NCBI GenBank assembly: GCA_030045755.1
Contig: JASIEW010000036.1
Coordinates: forward strand, 1-6,394
Source: Nitrososphaerales archaeon
GTDB lineage: Archaea > Thermoproteota > Nitrososphaeria > Nitrososphaerales > UBA183
Direction of reading: 5' to 3'
Length of the DNA: 6,394 nucleotides
Shown: piece by piece, positions 4,760-6,394 of the stretch
Layout of the letters: the number at the start of each line of letters is the position of its first letter
Position numbering within the stretch: position 1 is the first letter of the stretch
Notes under the pieces: model-generated
What the model was told of the DNA's origin: nothing
The model's input: the letters and a program-made list of their open reading frames with translations, nothing else
Databases searched by the model: none
Program-made: the position numbers and the translations under genes

Positions 4760-5653
4760 ATACCCACGACATTCTCGCCTGTCCTGCTCGGACTCACGGC
4801 AGCGCTCTGCTGGGGGACCGGAGACTATCTCTCGAAATCGCAGTCGAAACGCGTAGGCTCCTACAAGACTGTGGTATACTCGCACCTCGTCACCCTCGCC
4901 TTCCTCCTCGCGTTCATCCCGATACTGAGCCCATCACTCGCGGCTCCACCGGACGCCGTAATCGCTTTGGTGGCAGCGGGCCTGGTTAACTTCATCGCGT
5001 TCAACTTCCTGTACGACGCCTTCCACAGGGGGGTCGTGTCGGTGGTCGCGCCTATCGCTTACACGTATCCGGTGGTCACGACCGTCCTCTCCGTCCTGAT
5101 CTTGCGCACAATCGTCTCCACAGGCGAGGCTCTAGCCATCTCAGCGGTCGTCTTCGGAGTCGTCCTGCTTTCTACAAGGTTCACCGAACTGGGTTCGTAC
5201 ATCGGCGGCAAGGGCGCCCCTGGAGTCAGAGCCGGCGCGCTCTCCGCAGTCGGCTCGTCGATCTTCTTCGGCATAGCGTATCTGGGCATCGGTTACGCCG
5301 CCCCATCCGTCAGCTACGTGCTCCCGGCCGTCATCTTACGGGCCGTGGGCACGCTCGTCGGGTTTGCAGCTGCGCCCTTCCTCAGGCAAGACGTCAAGCC
5401 TTCCAGACTGGCCCTGTCGAACACAATCTTCGCGATAGGATTTCTCGAATCCATCGGTTTCCTCGCTTTCACCTACGGCATCCTCGCAGCCGGGGGCTCT
5501 CTCCCAGTGGTGACGGCGCTTTCCGGCCTGGGCGGGGCCGTGGCCACCTCATATGCGATGGTCTTCCTCAAGGAAAGGCTTGAGACCAACCAAGTGATAG
5601 GGGTCCTTCTTGCAGTCGCAGGAGTCTTCCTCCTCCTCTACCTTGGAGGGTAG
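4760..5653 (+). CDS. EamA/DMT-family ten-helix transporter, probable AUA start
   Basis: The protein is about 297 residues with two tandem EamA domains (about 6-140 and 153-295) and roughly ten hydrophobic helices. The first is VLLGLTAALCWGTGDYL at 8-24. The domain ends carry the usual signatures: APIAYTYPVVTTVLSVLIL at 97-115 in repeat one, and VVTALSGLGGAVATSYAMVFLKERL at 250-274 followed by GVLLAVAGVFLLLYL in repeat two. The family exports or imports metabolites, amino acids or drugs across the cell membrane; no substrate can be read off. The start is odd. The frame is open back to ATG 4496, but the first 88 codons lie antisense to the LLM gene. No ATG, GTG or TTG occurs in frame between 4703 and GTG 4871, which would remove helix 1. 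ATA 4760 is at the leaderless distance from the TATA box and gives a short tail before helix 1. A base-call error (ATA for ATG) is the alternative. The last two Gly codons form the Shine-Dalgarno sequence of the next gene. Confidence 0.88.
   Translation: MPTTFSPVLLGLTAALCWGTGDYLSKSQSKRVGSYKTVVYSHLVTLAFLLAFIPILSPSLAAPPDAVIALVAAGLVNFIAFNFLYDAFHRGVVSVVAPIAYTYPVVTTVLSVLILRTIVSTGEALAISAVVFGVVLLSTRFTELGSYIGGKGAPGVRAGALSAVGSSIFFGIAYLGIGYAAPSVSYVLPAVILRAVGTLVGFAAAPFLRQDVKPSRLALSNTIFAIGFLESIGFLAFTYGILAAGGSLPVVTALSGLGGAVATSYAMVFLKERLETNQVIGVLLAVAGVFLLLYLGG
5645..5650 (+). promoter_or_regulatory. Shine-Dalgarno sequence for the 106-residue gene
   Basis: GGAGGG lies inside the last two sense codons of the transporter gene and nine bases before TTG 5660. 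It is the only strong Shine-Dalgarno motif in the window, as expected for a downstream operon gene where most first genes appear leaderless. Confidence 0.65.
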
Positions 5654-5659
5654 GCTGGA

Positions 5660-5980
5660 TTGAACTACTTCCAGGCCGTCCAGGAAGGAAAGGCTCGCGT
5701 GAAGGAGGCGGTGGACATGCTCCAGACAGTAACTGGGGTCAGCCACCCGATGCTCTTCCTGAAGATGACGACGTCGGAGTGGACTCCTGTAGGCAGAGAG
5801 CTCTTCCAGGCTGTCATCCCAGGCAAGAACGACACCTCTGCCTTGGTCCTGTGCGACGCGGATGGGAACTCCAAAGCGATGAGCGCCTGGCTTACCGCTG
5901 CCCAAGCCGACGAGAACTCGAAGACGCTGGAGTCCAAAGGCGTGCAGAGGTTCGTCGGTGAGGTCAAGCTTCCCTTGTGA
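5660..5980 (+). CDS. Hypothetical 106-residue protein in an operon with the transporter
   Basis: I do not recognise this family. The predicted soluble protein begins with an amphipathic helix (about 3-25, FQAVQEGKARVKEAVDMLQ). A beta-type region follows at about 30-67: MLFLKMTTSEW, RELFQAVIPGK, SALVLCDADGN. A helix comes next at about 71-92 (SKAMSAWLTAAQ...), and the end is short and strand-like (VQRFVGEVKLPL). It has one cysteine (Cys65) and no membrane segment or metal motif. TTG 5660 follows the transporter stop by six bases and has a good Shine-Dalgarno sequence, so the pair is very likely co-transcribed. That suggests, without proving it, an accessory role for the transporter or its substrate. 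GC-rich third positions resemble those of its neighbours. An AT-rich patch just after the stop (5986-5996) could be the operon's T-rich terminator or a promoter for the next gene. Confidence 0.75.
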   Translation: MNYFQAVQEGKARVKEAVDMLQTVTGVSHPMLFLKMTTSEWTPVGRELFQAVIPGKNDTSALVLCDADGNSKAMSAWLTAAQADENSKTLESKGVQRFVGEVKLPL

Positions 5981-5988
5981 GGCGCTTG

Positions 5989-5996
5989 TTTATTAA
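5989..5996 (+). promoter_or_regulatory. TATA-like or terminator-like AT-rich patch
   Basis: TTTATTAA, one mismatch from YTTAWANN, sits nine bases after the stop of the 106-residue gene. As a TATA box it predicts a transcript start near 6020, with a leader of more than 80 nt before the zinc-finger gene. As part of the T-rich run CTTGTTTATT it could instead end the upstream operon. The sequence does not decide between these. Confidence 0.3.
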
Positions 5997-6040
5997 GCCG
6001 GACGCGTCAGTTCCAATTGCCAGCCCTGCACGGACCGCAA

Positions 6041-6067
6041 CTTCGTGGAGTCGAAAGGCCACTGAAG
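6041..6067 (+). other. Imperfect hairpin in the gap before the zinc-finger gene
   Basis: CTTCGTGG (6041-6048) can pair with CCAC-T-GAAG (6059-6067), giving eight base pairs with one bulged T and a 10-nt loop. It lies about 20 nt downstream of the predicted transcript start near 6020. It may be a structured leader or small RNA, or chance in GC-rich sequence. I saw no tRNA, SRP RNA, RNase P or box C/D signature in 5981-6103. Confidence 0.25.
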
Positions 6068-6103
6068 AGGCTCGGACTGTGATAGCTGACAGGAAAATTG
6101 GGG

Positions 6104-6290
6104 GTGAACCTGAACGACTAGATGTTCGGTATGCAAGGGCCACGCGGTCGCGTCGTGCGCTGAATGCGGAGCTCAAGTTTGCATGTCGCACTCGACGACA
6201 GTCTTCGACGAAACGAGCAGGGTGATGAAGACCTACTGCGGCAACTGCACAGCGAAGCGGATGCCTGTGTGGGTCTCCCGCAGAAGGTAG
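6104..6290 (+). CDS. B-box-like zinc-finger protein with a disrupted start
   Basis: A short open frame (6114-6287, stop TAG 6288-6290) encodes a cysteine-rich protein. Its spacing is C-x2-C-x7-C-x2-C-x4-C-x2-H (CSVC at 6123-6134, SCAECG, VCMSH), with a further CGNC near the basic end (KRMPVWVSRRR). The first six ligands match the B-box-type zinc finger as it appears in prokaryotic proteins (AxxxCxxCGxxxCxxH). The frame has no ATG, GTG or TTG between the stop codons at 6105 and 6111 and the first cysteine. GTG 6104 (or TTG 6098) in the adjacent frame leads in naturally with VNLND and would join the finger if one base near 6119 were removed, so I extend the feature to 6104. ATG 6183 would give 35 residues retaining only the last CxxC. 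It may therefore be a sequencing indel, a frameshifted pseudogene, or a gene with an unusual start. Zinc binding is likely; function is unknown. Confidence 0.55.
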
Positions 6291-6319
6291 AACGAAGCAC
6301 ACCACAGGCGCGGCTGCTC

Positions 6320-6334
6320 AGCGGGCTGCCCGCT
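6320..6334 (+). terminator. Hairpin between convergent genes, possible terminator
   Basis: AGCGGG and CCCGCT form a perfect six-pair GC-rich stem with a 3-nt loop, followed on the plus strand by a pyrimidine-rich run (GTTCTTCTACTCTACT). It is 30 nt after the zinc-finger stop and just beyond the 3' end of the opposing gene. Archaeal termination relies mainly on T-runs, so its role is uncertain. Confidence 0.3.
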
Positions 6335-6340
6335 GTTCTT

Positions 6341-6394
6341 CTACTCTACTGTGAAGTAGAGCCGCTTGTTGCTCCTGCCCTTGTTCTCGGCCCT
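6341..6394 (-). CDS. C-terminal 17 residues of an unidentified minus-strand protein
   Basis: From the right edge, the minus strand reads an open frame of 17 codons ending at TAG 6341-6343. The tail is strongly basic and then strand-like (KGRSNKRLYFTVE), as at the end of a nucleic-acid-binding or winged-helix protein, but it is too short to identify. Codon choice (AAC, AAG, GGC, CGG, CTC, TAC, TTC) matches the strong coding bias of the window, which is why I report it. The other two minus-strand frames have no comparable look. A seven-pair inverted repeat (6344-6361) lies within its last codons. Confidence 0.5.
   Translation of the reverse strand, partial: RAENKGRSNKRLYFTVE

Noticed and set aside
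4705..4797. 31-residue N-terminal extension of the LLM oxidoreductase
   Set aside because: The barrel begins at MKLDVETAV, and the extension overlaps the shared TATA region and the start of the transporter.
6009..6020. AGTTCCAATTGC, resembling a tRNA T-loop
   Set aside because: The flanking bases do not form a T stem, and no anticodon arm or acceptor stem could be built around it.
5977..6225. 82-residue plus-strand frame overlapping the 106-residue gene by GTGA
   Set aside because: The GTGA overlap is tempting, but third positions are poorer in G and C than in nearby genes, the protein is basic and featureless, and it competes with the zinc-finger frame.
6220..6226. GTGATGA, a possible box C of a C/D guide RNA
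   Set aside because: No CTGA box D follows at a suitable distance and the motif is within the zinc-finger coding frame.
5964..6305. 113-residue minus-strand frame
   Set aside because: It is antisense to the cysteine-patterned zinc-finger frame and to the end of the 106-residue gene, with no recognisable domain.

Overview
The window looks like archaeal chromosomal DNA of fairly high GC content, with dense housekeeping and accessory genes and no mobile elements, CRISPR arrays, rRNA or tRNA that I can see. The archaeal call rests on three things. TATA-like hexamers of the YTTAWA type sit about 27 nt upstream of the start codon of most genes, so most transcripts should be leaderless. GTG and TTG starts and AGG/AGA/ATA codons are common. 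The families present (MIP18/DUF59, CAP-domain surface protein, F420-dependent LLM oxidoreductase, small zinc ribbons) fit an archaeon. A Nitrososphaerota-like (Thaumarchaeota-related) or neighbouring lineage is my guess, not something the sequence proves.

Layout from left to right. The 3' end of an unidentified plus-strand gene (1-174) is followed by a membrane-anchored CAP/SCP-domain surface protein (268-1365). A HIT-family nucleotide hydrolase/transferase (1380-1802, minus) is divergent from a very small zinc-ribbon protein (1893-2051, plus). The zinc-ribbon gene collides stop-to-stop with a single-domain HExxH metallopeptidase (2048-2422, minus). A doubtful 63-residue ORF (2486-2677, minus) lies between that gene and a MIP18-family Fe-S assembly protein (2705-3052, minus). 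The MIP18 gene is divergent from a COMT-like O-methyltransferase (3138-3707, plus), whose 3' end overlaps the convergent LLM-class F420-dependent oxidoreductase (3697-4704, minus). The oxidoreductase is divergent from an EamA/DMT-type transporter (4760-5653, plus), which is followed in an apparent operon by a 106-residue protein of unknown function (5660-5980). The right end holds an overlooked, apparently frame-disrupted B-box-like zinc-finger gene (about 6104-6290, plus) and the last 17 codons of a minus-strand gene (6341-6394).

The genes do not form one pathway. They are mostly single-gene units in divergent or convergent pairs. The most informative pattern is regulatory. In seven genes the distance from TATA-box centre to start codon is 26.5-27.5 nt. 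That rule corrects several starts (zinc ribbon to TTG 1893, methyltransferase to GTG 3138, LLM enzyme to ATG 4704). It also suggests that the transporter begins at a non-canonical AUA codon, because no ATG, GTG or TTG exists in frame where its first membrane helix begins. Only the 106-residue gene, second in its operon, has a clear Shine-Dalgarno sequence. I found no convincing new multi-gene system. The best leads are the AUA start, the overlapping divergent promoters and the broken zinc-finger gene.
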